In this document: one piece after another, positions 16,337-24,854 of the stretch | Layout of the letters: each line of letters begins with the position of its first letter | Numbering within the stretch: the first letter of the stretch is position 1 | NCBI RefSeq assembly: GCF_000411255.1 | Contig: NZ_KE150412.1 | Coordinates: forward strand, 363,609-427,608 | From: Paenibacillus sp. HGH0039 | GTDB lineage: Bacteria > Bacillota > Bacilli > Paenibacillales > NBRC-103111 | Length of the DNA stretch: 64,000 nucleotides | Direction: 5' to 3' | Made by a program: the position numbers and the translations under genes | Notes under the pieces: generated by a model | Told to the model about the DNA's origin: nothing | Seen by the model: only the letters and a program-made list of their open reading frames with translations | The model's database searches: none

Positions 16337-16365
16337 ATCTTAACATGCCCGCTTCTACATTGCAA
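16337..16365 (-). promoter_or_regulatory. Promoter of cfr-like transcript
   Basis: Minus-strand TTGCAA (16365-16360), 17-bp spacer, TAAGAT (16342-16337). Predicted start near 16330, giving a leader of about 490 nt. It begins 12 bp after the stop of the YdeI-like gene. Confidence 0.65.
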
Positions 16366-16376
16366 CATCCTGGATC

Positions 16377-16691
16377 TTAATCATCCCGTAGACGTCCATT
16401 ATCATTCCATTGACCGTACATTTTGTTTTCTCTCGTGTTTGCTATGAATTTGTCTAATCTGCTTTCAACTAATTCCGGTTGATTTTTTATGCTTTGTATC
16501 GTGTCGATTCGAACTCTTTTATAAAGATCCGGAAATGCCTTGAAATTCTCATAGACTTGCTTTTCCTCTTTCAGCCTTTGCTCTATAACCGGATCGATTC
16601 GAAAAGAATCGTAATCCATCTTCCTATTTTCCTGCAGCCAAAACCTCAACTCTTCTCTCGATTTGACGGGAATTAAATGATCCATTTCCAT
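16377..16691 (-). pseudogene. YdeI/OmpD-associated family gene with in-frame internal deletion
   Basis: A 104-residue frame. Its first 24 residues (MEMDHLIPVKSREELRFWLQ) and last 75 (SFRIDPVIEQRLKEEKQVYE to the end) match the two ends of the YdeI-like family, usually about 190 residues long, but the middle, including the CWV and SPRSKKSSW core, is absent. The join is at about NRKMDYDSFRID. Reading frame is intact, so a shortened protein could be made, yet the conserved core is gone. No clear ribosome site; it follows the VOC gene by 17 bp and may be read through from it. Confidence 0.6.
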
Positions 16692-16708
16692 AGTTGATTT
16701 AGAATAAG

Positions 16709-17173
16709 TTACTGTTTGCTCGCTATTACGTTATCCAGAAACTTATCTGCGTCGCTATTAAATTTCCAGTTAACTCCGAATTTATCAACCAGCATTCCAA
16801 AGCACGAAGACCAAGGAGTATTGGATAACGGCATGATGACATAGCCGCCGACTGACAAATTAGTAAAGTATTCTTCCAGTTTTTTCTTATCATCCATGAC
16901 CAGACTAATCAGAATATTGTTCCCTTTCACCAGCTCGCCTGTTATCGCCTTCATGGAAGGCAAAATGTCCGACATCATGATTTTCCCGCCTGCGAATTCT
17001 ATGGAAGACTCCATGATCATATTTAACTCATTTTCCGGCATTGGGTAGTTCGGATCTTGCGGGATATCCCCGAATTTCACTTTTTTTACTTCGGTTGCGC
17101 TTAGAGCCTCCGAATAAAATTCAATCGCTTGTTCTGCATTTCCATCCAAATTTAAGTATACAATAGCTGCCAT
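16709..17173 (-). CDS. VOC family protein (PhnB-like)
   Basis: A 154-residue protein of the glyoxalase/VOC fold, PhnB-like subgroup: IVYLNLDGNAEQAIEFYSEA at the start, GGKIMMSDILP in the middle, ISLVMDDKKKLEEYFTNLSV, then WSSCFGMLVDKFGVNWKFN, typical of the subgroup formerly labelled 3-demethylubiquinone methyltransferase-like. Metal ligands are not all evident, so it may bind without catalysis. It is divergent from a WYL regulator, suggesting that this regulator controls it. AAGGAGGTAATG-type ribosome site before ATG. Confidence 0.88.
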   Translation of the reverse strand: MAAIVYLNLDGNAEQAIEFYSEALSATEVKKVKFGDIPQDPNYPMPENELNMIMESSIEFAGGKIMMSDILPSMKAITGELVKGNNILISLVMDDKKKLEEYFTNLSVGGYVIMPLSNTPWSSCFGMLVDKFGVNWKFNSDADKFLDNVIASKQ

Positions 17174-17272
17174 AAAGCATTACCTCCTTCTTGTGATACA
17201 TGTAGTATAATCGACGAAAGGTGACATCTATATGTCACCATTTCATACTGAAGTAGAAAAAGAGGCGAACCG

Positions 17273-18184
17273 ATGGAAAAGGTTGAGAGACTACTCTCTA
17301 TCATAATGATTTTGCTGAAAAAAAAGATCGTTTCAACAAACGAATTCGCGCAATTATTTAATGTTTCCAAAAGAACCATTCTTCGCGATATGGAAACCTT
17401 GAGCTTATCCAACATCCCGATTTATTCTATCCATGGAGTTCATGGCGGCTACGGTATTATGGATGAATACAAGGTTGATAAACGTCTTTTAAGCAGCTCC
17501 GACTTAGAGAATATATTGACTGCGCTCGGCGGATTGGAACAAATTCTAATTAGCGAAGAAGTTGAACTAACGATCAAAAAAATAGAAGCCATGGTTAGCC
17601 CATTGGCTCCGAAAAGTTCGATTCAACTGTCTTTTTATGATTGGGAGGGTCGGTCTGAAATTATTCAAACCTTGAGGACGTGTCAAGAATCCATCTTAAA
17701 GAGAAGGTTAGTTTCATTTGATTATATAGATAAAAATGGCACCGCGACGAATAGAATTGTCGAGCCCTATCAGCTTCATTTTAGCGAAACGAGTTGGTAT
17801 CTCAAAGGATTCTGTTTACATCGTATGAGCAATAGAACGTTTAAATTATCTCGGATCGATCATCTTCATATGGATGAACAAACGTTTAGCCCTAGAGATG
17901 ATTTGTTGGAACAAGAACGCGAAGCAAGTTATCAACCGCAACTAGTCGCTATTCAGGCATTGATTTCGCCTAGCATAAAAGATCAGTTCATTGAAAGGTA
18001 CGGTCGAAAGAGTATTGAAAACTATAGTTCCGAATGTTTATTAGCCACCATTTATGTCCCTCAAAACAGTACGGGATTTCAATTTTTAGCAAGTTTCGGC
18101 ACAAATCTAAAAATCGTAGAGCCCAAAACATATGTCGAAGACTTTCGAAATTATTTAAATAAAATGATGGATATATACTCCTGA
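17273..18184 (+). CDS. WYL-domain transcriptional regulator (YafY/DeoR type)
   Basis: A 303-residue regulator. Residues 1-60 form an HTH_11-type winged helix (STNEFAQLFNVSKRTILRDM). The WYL domain follows at about 140-215 (KRRLVSFDYIDKNGTATNRI, RIVEPYQLHFSETSWYLKGF, with WYL as SWYLKGFC) and a WCX tail ends the protein. Such proteins bind nucleotides or other ligands through the WYL domain. Divergent from the VOC gene with a 99-bp gap. Spacing to the ATG: GAGGCG seven nt upstream. Confidence 0.9.
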   Translation: MEKVERLLSIIMILLKKKIVSTNEFAQLFNVSKRTILRDMETLSLSNIPIYSIHGVHGGYGIMDEYKVDKRLLSSSDLENILTALGGLEQILISEEVELTIKKIEAMVSPLAPKSSIQLSFYDWEGRSEIIQTLRTCQESILKRRLVSFDYIDKNGTATNRIVEPYQLHFSETSWYLKGFCLHRMSNRTFKLSRIDHLHMDEQTFSPRDDLLEQEREASYQPQLVAIQALISPSIKDQFIERYGRKSIENYSSECLLATIYVPQNSTGFQFLASFGTNLKIVEPKTYVEDFRNYLNKMMDIYS

Positions 18185-18218
18185 AAAGGTCTCGTTTCTC
18201 GATAGCATTGCGGCACAC

Positions 18219-18250
18219 TTGACTTTCCCCTGCACGGGAAACTGTATACT
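18219..18250 (+). promoter_or_regulatory. MerR-type promoter with long spacer and dyad operator
   Basis: TTGACT (18219-18224) and TATACT (18245-18250) are separated by 20 bp. The spacer contains the inverted repeat TTTCCC-N6-GGGAAA. An overlong spacer with a central dyad is the hallmark of promoters activated by MerR-family twisting. Confidence 0.75.
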
Positions 18251-18280
18251 CTCATTATCTTATAAATTGGAGGTGATAGT

Positions 18281-19099
18281 TTGTTTAAAATCAGTGAGTT
18301 TTCCAGGCTAAGTAAGGTCACCTTAAAAACACTGCGTTATTATGACCAAATTGGCATACTAAAGCCGCGAAAGGTGGATCACGATACCGGCTATCGTTAC
18401 TATTCCGCAGATCAGCTTCTTGAGCTCAACCGAATCTTAATCTATAAGGAATTGGGTTTCACATTGCCACAAATTACACAGTTGCTCCACGAAGATATTA
18501 CATTGGAGAATATTCAAGGAATGTTTAAGCTGAAAAAAAGCGAAATCCAGCAACTCATCGATACGGAACAAGCCAAGCTCGCCCGGATTGAGGAGCGTAT
18601 GCAGCTTATAGAAAGAGAGGGGCAAGTCGAAACAGGACAAGAAATCAGGATCAAAGCAGAAGACGCTCGACAGTTTCTTTTTCTGCAAGCGCACGGGAAA
18701 GAAGAAGACATTCCACACCTGTTTCATACTTTTAATCCATTATTAACTAAGGAAATTCGCCAATTGGCTCAAGGTCCGCAGGTTGTGTTGTGGAAAGAAA
18801 TAGACGGAAAGGAGGATGAGTTTGAATTTGTAATCGGTTATTTTTTAACCTGCGAGCTTCCATTATCTCCAGATCCGTTTCAACTGCGGACTCTTCCTCC
18901 TGAGCCGATGATGGCCACAATGGCCTTTCGTTCGGATTCTAACTTTGCCTGTACAGCCTGTGTTGATTTGGCTAAATGGATTGAGAAAAATAACTATCAG
19001 ATCAAGGAAAACGAACCTGGCAGGGAAATCTATTACCCGTTATCTACAAAAGAAGATGCACAATTAATGGAAATCCAAATTCCAATTAGTCATAGATAA
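18281..19099 (+). CDS. MerR family regulator with GyrI-like effector domain
   Basis: A 272-residue BmrR-like regulator. Start is TTG 18281, with GGAGGTGA just upstream. The HTH reads MFKISEFSRLSKVTLKTLRY then YDQIGILKPRKVD and the coiled-coil dimer helix lies at about 75-115. The C-terminal half resembles GyrI-like multidrug-binding domains (VVLWKEIDGKEDEFEFVIGY, EIYYPLSTKEDAQLMEIQIP). It is followed by an MFS efflux gene 21 bp later, so the pair forms a drug-inducible efflux operon. The upstream MerR-type promoter suggests self-activation. Confidence 0.9.
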   Translation: MFKISEFSRLSKVTLKTLRYYDQIGILKPRKVDHDTGYRYYSADQLLELNRILIYKELGFTLPQITQLLHEDITLENIQGMFKLKKSEIQQLIDTEQAKLARIEERMQLIEREGQVETGQEIRIKAEDARQFLFLQAHGKEEDIPHLFHTFNPLLTKEIRQLAQGPQVVLWKEIDGKEDEFEFVIGYFLTCELPLSPDPFQLRTLPPEPMMATMAFRSDSNFACTACVDLAKWIEKNNYQIKENEPGREIYYPLSTKEDAQLMEIQIPISHR

Positions 19100-19120
19100 C
19101 TGGAGGAGGAGCGGATTGAA

Positions 19121-20296
19121 TTGAAAAATAATCGGATCATCTATGTTCTGGCACTTGCTGCTTTTCTGATCGGAACCATTGAATACATTATTACAGGAGT
19201 CATTGAAATGATCGCCGCGGACTTGGGGGTATCTACTTCCGAAGCTGGGTTATTGGTGACTGTATTTGCTCTCTCAGCGGCCATTGTCGCTCCGATTCTG
19301 ATTGCATTAACGATAAATGTGGATCGCAAGAAGCTGCTGATGGCTGCCCTCAGTGTGTTTATTGCCAGCAACGGACTTATGTTTGTAAACCTTTCTTACG
19401 AAACCGTACTTTGGGTACGAATTATTCAAGGAGCTAGCGGAGGAATCACTACCGTAGTAGCCATGGCAGTAGCGACACGACTCGTTGAAAAAGAAAGAAG
19501 GGGCAATGCCATCGGGATCATTTTGATGGGGCTTAGCAGTTCGCTAGTGCTGGGTGTTCCAATCGGCACATTTTTTAGTGAGATGTTCGGATGGAGAGTT
19601 CTATTTATTGGGATCGGTTTATTAAGCGTTCTTCCATTACTCATCATCTATAAAAAGGTTCCGTCAATCAAAGAAGAAGAAAAGGTTACCCTTAGGATGC
19701 AGCTCTCCATTTTAAGAAATTCAAAAATTTTGACCGCCTTGGTTATTACTTTATTTTATGTCGGCGGCTATTCTACGCTGTTCACTTATATTACGCCTTT
19801 CTTGCAAGCCACATCCTCTCTTTCCATTACCGAAATTAGCGGTGTTCTATTCCTGGCGGGAATATGCAGCTTCGTCGGATCAAGAGTGGGCGGACAATTG
19901 GCAGATGCAAAGGGATCGAAATTCACCATTTGTCTCGGACTCCTGTTACAAGGAGCAACTCTCCTTTTATTCACTCTAGCCGATGTCAATCTCTTTGTAT
20001 TGATCTTGGTTTTAATGATTTTTATGTTAGCCACTTGGAGTATTTCCCCCGCCCAGCAGCTATATCTGGTTACTCTGGCGCCTCGAAATCCGGACATTGC
20101 CCTAAGCGTAAATACTTCGTTCATCCAATTTGGTTTTGCACTGGGATCTGGATTAGGCGGACTTGTCATCAGCCGTACATCTGTCCTGTATTTGAATTGG
20201 CTGGGTCTTGTCGCTGTAGGCATAGCTTTACTTCTTGCGATCTTACTATTCAAAAAAATGAGCAGCGGGATTGCAGCCCCTATTGGTACTAAATAA
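19121..20296 (+). CDS. MFS efflux transporter (DHA1, AraJ/YdhP-like)
   Basis: A 391-residue, 12-helix permease. Start is TTG 19121 with GGAGGAGG ten nt upstream. It begins ALAAFLIGTIEYIITGVIEM like AraJ/YdhP/PbuE-type carriers, and has VDRKKLLMAALSVF in loop 2-3 and RIIQGASGGITTVVAMAVAT in helix 4-5. In an operon with the MerR regulator, hence probable drug efflux. Ends just before a short non-coding gap. Confidence 0.9.
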   Translation: MKNNRIIYVLALAAFLIGTIEYIITGVIEMIAADLGVSTSEAGLLVTVFALSAAIVAPILIALTINVDRKKLLMAALSVFIASNGLMFVNLSYETVLWVRIIQGASGGITTVVAMAVATRLVEKERRGNAIGIILMGLSSSLVLGVPIGTFFSEMFGWRVLFIGIGLLSVLPLLIIYKKVPSIKEEEKVTLRMQLSILRNSKILTALVITLFYVGGYSTLFTYITPFLQATSSLSITEISGVLFLAGICSFVGSRVGGQLADAKGSKFTICLGLLLQGATLLLFTLADVNLFVLILVLMIFMLATWSISPAQQLYLVTLAPRNPDIALSVNTSFIQFGFALGSGLGGLVISRTSVLYLNWLGLVAVGIALLLAILLFKKMSSGIAAPIGTK

Positions 20297-20378
20297 AAAT
20301 GAAATGGACTAAACAGGGGTGGATTTAAATTATATTCCGCCCCCAAATCTGCCCCTATCCTTCCTTTATATTGAAGTG

Positions 20379-20393
20379 CCGACTGAAAATCGG
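20379..20393. repeat. Short hairpin repeat CCGACTGAAAATCGG, copy 2
   Basis: Identical 15-mer to 3466-3480, here in a slightly longer TGCCGA/TCGGCA stem between convergent genes. No T-run on either side. Confidence 0.5.
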
Positions 20394-20423
20394 CATATTC
20401 AACAATAGAGGTAGGATGTTTTT

Positions 20424-20993
20424 TCATAACGTACTACGCCGTAGTTCATAAAAATACTGCACAATCGGATGCTTTAACTTCATCTTCTCGGACATGTTCA
20501 AAATTCGCTTTTTTCCAACTCGTCTGTCCACCAAAGCTAGAATATTCAATAAGATATCATGGCTCTCTAAACTTTCTTCTATAGAAGTGGTTAAGAACTT
20601 ATTAGCCACAGCGATAAAATTTGATTTACTTAAGGAAGCCTGTGCTGACAAAAGCTCCTTTGCATATTCTGAACTTTTTCTATTTCTTACAATTACTTTT
20701 AGACGATCTTCCGGAACTGTCCCCTTGGTAGTTATTCGGGCAGCTTCAATTTCTTCATTGCTGATAGGAATTTGGATATCTGGATCATTCTTAATTTCCA
20801 ACTCCGTCTGATACCATCTGATTAAGTTAGTTGCATCATTCATATTGAGCACGTTCTTTTTATCTACCGTAATATAACAATCCCCTGCTTTATCAGGTAA
20901 ATAACGGTAACTGGTTGCACGATATTCGACTCTTCTATCTAACGCAGGACAAAGAAAACTCTCGAGATTTTGTTTCAATTTGCTCCAGGACAT
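20424..20993 (-). CDS. SF0329 family protein, unknown function
   Basis: A 189-residue soluble protein (MSWSKLKQNLESFLCPALDR, YRATSYRYLPDKAGDCYITV, VLNMNDATNLIRWYQTE, then KRILNMSEKMKLKHPIVQYF at the end) that I recognise as the SF0329 family, widespread and uncharacterised. ATG 20993 is chosen because AAGGTG lies six nt upstream; a GTG at 21002 would overlap that site. It stands at the left edge of the AT-rich island. Its biological role is unknown. Confidence 0.75.
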   Translation of the reverse strand: MSWSKLKQNLESFLCPALDRRVEYRATSYRYLPDKAGDCYITVDKKNVLNMNDATNLIRWYQTELEIKNDPDIQIPISNEEIEAARITTKGTVPEDRLKVIVRNRKSSEYAKELLSAQASLSKSNFIAVANKFLTTSIEESLESHDILLNILALVDRRVGKKRILNMSEKMKLKHPIVQYFYELRRSTL

Positions 20994-21136
20994 GTACTTC
21001 ACCTTGTTCTATATTAATATCTGCCTACTGAGGCAGTCGCTCTATTAATCTATCATACAATAACCGGCACTCCATCCACTATGTTTGAATGAAAATACCT
21101 CCACTGCTGAGGGGAAAGATCAACAGGATAGTTCAT

Positions 21137-21160
21137 AAAAAAGCCTGCTTTCTCAGCAGA
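21137..21160 (-). terminator. Terminator left of defence island
   Basis: Minus-strand CTGCT / AGCAG hairpin followed by GCTTTTTT. It lies about 240 bp beyond the nuclease-like gene. The interval 20994-21399 holds no gene; it also contains an inverted repeat GCATTTACCT (21171-21180) / AGGTAAATGC (21283-21292). Confidence 0.6.
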
Positions 21161-21314
21161 CCTTGTCGAGGCATTTACCTTTCAATATCCTCCCGATATA
21201 TCTATACTAGGCACCTCACATAGCTCGAGAGGATAGAACCGATATAATAGCCCAAGTACTTCTTCTTTGGATAAAAAATACTAGGTAAATGCGGCTCTTA
21301 AAATGTTAGTTCTT

Positions 21315-21398
21315 TACGAGCGGCGCACAGCATTACACATGTGTGGAGTAAACAGTGGACAACAAACATTTATGTCCGAATGAATATTGTTTGCTCTA
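21315..21398. repeat. Imperfect island repeat, copy A
   Basis: About 84 bp directly behind the nuclease-like gene. Shares blocks CACATGTGT, ACAGTG, ATGTCCGAA and GTTTGCTCTA in the same order and orientation with 25327-25403, which stands just behind the retron RT. Internal complementarity (AGCAAA with TTTGCT in copy B) suggests a hairpin. Confidence 0.6.
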
Positions 21399-21399
21399 C

Positions 21400-23073
21400 T
21401 TAATCTTGCTCAGTAATGGACGCGAGTTCCAAGAAATATAGTTGCATTAAATTGATTTCCGGACTGGGGATATAATCTAAAACAAATGTTGTATATCCAT
21501 TTCCTAAGTTTGTCATGAACCAACCATCTAGAGCATTGTTAAATTTTCCATATCGTAAATAATAACCGAAACACTCCAACTCTTCTGCTCCCAGAGCTTG
21601 AACACCTAAATAAGATTTAATTCTGTCCTGAACATAATTAATAAAATATTTCTCATCTCTATTAATAGCTCTAACTTTATTAAAGATGTGCTCCAGACTG
21701 AAAATATCTACAACCCAAGGATAGTCTTTATCATCATCTTTGAATTCGAGATATTTATTAACACGATTAGATAGATTTAAGTAATTATTAATGGTTATAC
21801 ATATCTTGAGCACCTTCGTATGGTCTTGTTCACACAAATCCAAAATTATTTTCCGAGAATACTTTTTATCACTATTGTAATACTTAGAGTTTTTATTATT
21901 AATGTTATTTTTAACTCTCCATCCTTGAATATAAGCCTTTTGAATAACTCGGTCAAAGTTTTGTTTCATTCTTGTATCAGACTTATTAGAGTCTCTGAAT
22001 GGTTCTTTTAAAACCTCTGATTTGCACTCAAAGCACAGTGTATATTCTCCATAGAGCACAATAATATCTTGTTCATCCCCATTTTCATCGTACAAATTAT
22101 TATAAACGCTCTCTTTCCCAAAAAAGTCCTTCAATAACATAATTGTGTATTCTTCTACAAAATCATCTTTCCTACCTCTCTTACCTTTCCCACCTTTCAT
22201 TTCTTCATGTTCTAATATATAATTCCAAAACTCGTCGAGTATAAAATTAGAACGCGGAAAAAATATTCTGTCTTTATGACAAATCCCCAAGGAGAACTCT
22301 TCCCTGTAATATTTGTCAGTCGGATAACTTAAAGTCACTTCATTCTCATTTCTCAATATAGGGAAAAATCTATTAATAAACTCTTTTTCTTTAATACCGA
22401 ATCTTCTTAAAACTTTCGAAAATTGTTGCACGGAAAAGCTAGTCAAGAAACTCTCGAATTTGTACTTCTCTTTTTCATATAGCAAATCATTGAGTATGTT
22501 TTTTCTGCAAGCTTGATATATAAAGTCATATAGAATACAAATCAATAACCCCTTCTCAATTTCTAGAGTTGTTAGATTATCTTTGATGAAAATTGTATCA
22601 ATCACTTTACTGTTGATTTCTAAAGCACGTAAATACTGAAACCAAGAAGTATTTGGATAATCGAAATGGTAATTAATGAAATTTTGGGAGTGAAAATTGC
22701 GTAAAGACATATGAATATCTTCTTGCTCTTCTTTTTGATTAAACTGTTCCATACAATAATAGTTTACAATTTTTACAAACTTTTTCCTCAGCCATTTTAG
22801 CTCGTTGGATCTGTTCTTAATTTTCGTGTTATTTTTAATGACCGAATTCTTTTTATACAAATAAAACAATCTATTAACCAGTTTTGGAGACACCCGTTTG
22901 TCTCTATTTTCAAAGACATATCTCGTGTTATCCATTATTAAACTATTTATTAACCAAAAAACTTCATATGGATTATACTTTCGAAACCTAGTAATAATTT
23001 CTGTTATTTCATTCTCTAAATTATAATCCTCAAGTTCGAAAAACTCTTCAAGCAACTTTCTCTTATTCTCCAT
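21400..23073 (-). CDS. Large protein with PD-(D/E)XK-like nuclease motif, probable defence protein
   Basis: A 557-residue, Lys/Asn-rich protein coded by AT-rich DNA. Residues 1-300 are mostly helical with no motif that I recognise. At about residues 335-365 the order Glu (DDFVEEYTIMLLKDFF), then NGDEQDIIVLYGEYTLCFEC ending in ECKSE, fits a restriction-endonuclease-like PD-(D/E)XK core (D-x11-E-x-K). It has no helicase, methylase or membrane segment. Its start overlaps the stop of a truncated frame. With a retron and an AbiTii-like gene nearby, a phage-defence role is likely but inferred. Confidence 0.6.
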   Translation of the reverse strand: MENKRKLLEEFFELEDYNLENEITEIITRFRKYNPYEVFWLINSLIMDNTRYVFENRDKRVSPKLVNRLFYLYKKNSVIKNNTKIKNRSNELKWLRKKFVKIVNYYCMEQFNQKEEQEDIHMSLRNFHSQNFINYHFDYPNTSWFQYLRALEINSKVIDTIFIKDNLTTLEIEKGLLICILYDFIYQACRKNILNDLLYEKEKYKFESFLTSFSVQQFSKVLRRFGIKEKEFINRFFPILRNENEVTLSYPTDKYYREEFSLGICHKDRIFFPRSNFILDEFWNYILEHEEMKGGKGKRGRKDDFVEEYTIMLLKDFFGKESVYNNLYDENGDEQDIIVLYGEYTLCFECKSEVLKEPFRDSNKSDTRMKQNFDRVIQKAYIQGWRVKNNINNKNSKYYNSDKKYSRKIILDLCEQDHTKVLKICITINNYLNLSNRVNKYLEFKDDDKDYPWVVDIFSLEHIFNKVRAINRDEKYFINYVQDRIKSYLGVQALGAEELECFGYYLRYGKFNNALDGWFMTNLGNGYTTFVLDYIPSPEINLMQLYFLELASITEQD

Positions 23074-23266
23074 GATATTCCCCTTCTGATAATGATTTAT
23101 CTGATTTTTTCACCGAAATTACAAGTTCATTTGTAAACAACTGCTCAGAAGTAACAATGAAACTTATATAAGATAAATCTCCAACGTCAGTTATCAAAGG
23201 TTCTTCGGTATCTTTATTCAGGATGACCACTCGAAACTCATTTTGATAATCACTAGTTATATCTTT
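23063..23266 (-). pseudogene. Truncated frame fused by overlap to nuclease-like gene
   Basis: A 67-codon open frame (contains NEFRVVILNKDTEEPLITDV and SYISFIVTSEQLFTNELVIS) closes with TAA inside the first codons of the nuclease-like gene, an 11-nt overlap typical of coupled genes. It is blocked upstream by TGA at 23267-23269, next to a run of eight A, and no normal start exists before GTG 23230. Probably the surviving 3' end of a partner gene. Confidence 0.45.
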
Positions 23267-23381
23267 TCAAAAAAAACAATTGTGTTCTCCTCGGCGAAAA
23301 GGAGTGATTTACATTGAAATTATCGTACAGAACAGGTTGATTCCTTAGAGTCTTTGGTCAGGACTAATATCTTTTCGAATT

Positions 23382-23410
23382 AAAAAATGAGAGGGGCTAA
23401 TCGCCCCTCT
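23382..23410 (-). terminator. Terminator of AbiTii-like gene
   Basis: Minus-strand AGAGGGG / CCCCTCT stem, loop of seven, followed by CATTTTTTAATT; about 55 bp after the stop codon at 23466. Confidence 0.85.
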
Positions 23411-23414
23411 ACTA

Positions 23415-23443
23415 TTTCCGACAATATATCTCAACTATCAGTC
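23415..23443. repeat. Cassette repeat, downstream copy
   Basis: 29 bp with 24 identities to 24855-24883, same orientation. The two copies bracket the AbiTii-like/HhH gene. Confidence 0.55.
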
Positions 23444-23465
23444 TTTCCTGACCAACATTGGCTTA

Positions 23466-24650
23466 TCAGTCAAAGCTAACAGTATCTTGAATTTTGCTTA
23501 TTGTTTTTGCACCAACACCTTTAATGGTACTTATATCATCCAAACTTAAACGTCCTTTAGCTACGCGCATTTTCACAATTTCTTTTGCCATATTTCTATT
23601 GATATCTAGAACAGCCTCAAGTTCATCAAGTGATGCTGTGTGAATATTCATTTTCTCCGACACTCCTTTTTGCTGTACATCATGATATTCAAGAATACTA
23701 GCGCAAATTAAATAAACGTGAAAAACAGCCTTAATAGCTTCCGCTCTAGATAGCTGAGCGTGGACGCCTTTGTTGGTCAACTTATGCAATCTTTGTAGAT
23801 AACTACCAACAAAATCGACATGAATCTTAGCTAAATCTCTGTTACTATCACTTGAAATGGATCTATCCATAAAAGCCCATATTCTATTTATATATTGATT
23901 TTTTCCTAAAGAGCGCCCATTATATAGTTCATCTGTAGCAGGAAATAATTCATCAGCTAAATTTTCTATGAGTCTTCTACAAGAAGTTAGGGCATGTGAC
24001 CACTCCTCTGAATTATCAGTGGACACTGATTTAAACGCCTGCATTAATTTTTCTGCAAGTTCGGGGTTAATATCAAGTAATTTATCATCAATAACAAACT
24101 TCAAAATATCAAAGGCTGATTGTGGCGCATCTGAAAAAGCAAGCGTATTGTACAATAAGGATGCTCTTTCATGTGCTGTCTTTCTAACATAATTCAAATG
24201 ATTATTTAAATTGTTTTTATAGTACGTGCCGTCATTACCTTTCTTTGTTCTTACAAGATCATTATATCTCTCCTCTATAAATCCGATATTTTTGTATCCT
24301 CCACCTGATTTATTTGCTTTTACATTTAGCTCTTCAAGTGAGCAATGTTCATCTATGTCTACTCCCAATTTTTTTAATTCTTCTGTAACTTCGTTTAACT
24401 TCGTTAAATTAGCCTTAGTATTGCTTTTATTCGTAGCAACTAGCATATCAATATAGTTCTCAAGAGGTTGAGTATACTTAGTATTTCCCAGTTGAATTTC
24501 GCCCCAAATGATACAACTCTCATCGCTAATCATTTTTGATACTCTCAATAACTTTTGAATACCGACAAGTACACTACCCTTGGAACTTTCTAATTCTTTT
24601 ATAGATTCTTTTAGCACAATAATAGCTTCTTGAGTAGTTTTTGAATGCAT
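23466..24650 (-). CDS. AbiTii-like protein with C-terminal helix-hairpin-helix domain
   Basis: A 394-residue soluble protein. The N-terminal 100 residues (QEAIIVLKESIKELESSKGS, LRVSKMISDESCIIWGEIQL, LENYIDMLV) resemble the AbiTii domain of abortive-infection proteins. The middle (about 150-320) is helical with TSCRRLIENLADELFP and KGVHAQLSRAEAIKAVFHVY, like nuclease-associated helical modules. Residues 335-394 are a ComEA-type HhH DNA-binding unit: MNIHTASLDELEAVLDINRN and LSLDDISTIKGVGAKTISKI. Such a build suggests binding of foreign or damaged DNA in phage defence. It stands alone, between direct repeats, with its own terminator. Confidence 0.6.
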   Translation of the reverse strand: MHSKTTQEAIIVLKESIKELESSKGSVLVGIQKLLRVSKMISDESCIIWGEIQLGNTKYTQPLENYIDMLVATNKSNTKANLTKLNEVTEELKKLGVDIDEHCSLEELNVKANKSGGGYKNIGFIEERYNDLVRTKKGNDGTYYKNNLNNHLNYVRKTAHERASLLYNTLAFSDAPQSAFDILKFVIDDKLLDINPELAEKLMQAFKSVSTDNSEEWSHALTSCRRLIENLADELFPATDELYNGRSLGKNQYINRIWAFMDRSISSDSNRDLAKIHVDFVGSYLQRLHKLTNKGVHAQLSRAEAIKAVFHVYLICASILEYHDVQQKGVSEKMNIHTASLDELEAVLDINRNMAKEIVKMRVAKGRLSLDDISTIKGVGAKTISKIQDTVSFD

Positions 24651-24854
24651 TCAGCCATCCCTCTCCCCCAAAATAATAACTCAACATAGCTGGTTTCTAA
24701 AAATCTCACTATAATTGAGCTTCTAATAACAAATATCCAAATTTATTCATTCGACATAATCCTACCATATATTCCAAAATAAACGCACGAAATTTATTCT
24801 TACATTTCGTATTTAAGTAATAAAGAGTAGGGATTTCTCCCCAACCTTTAATTT

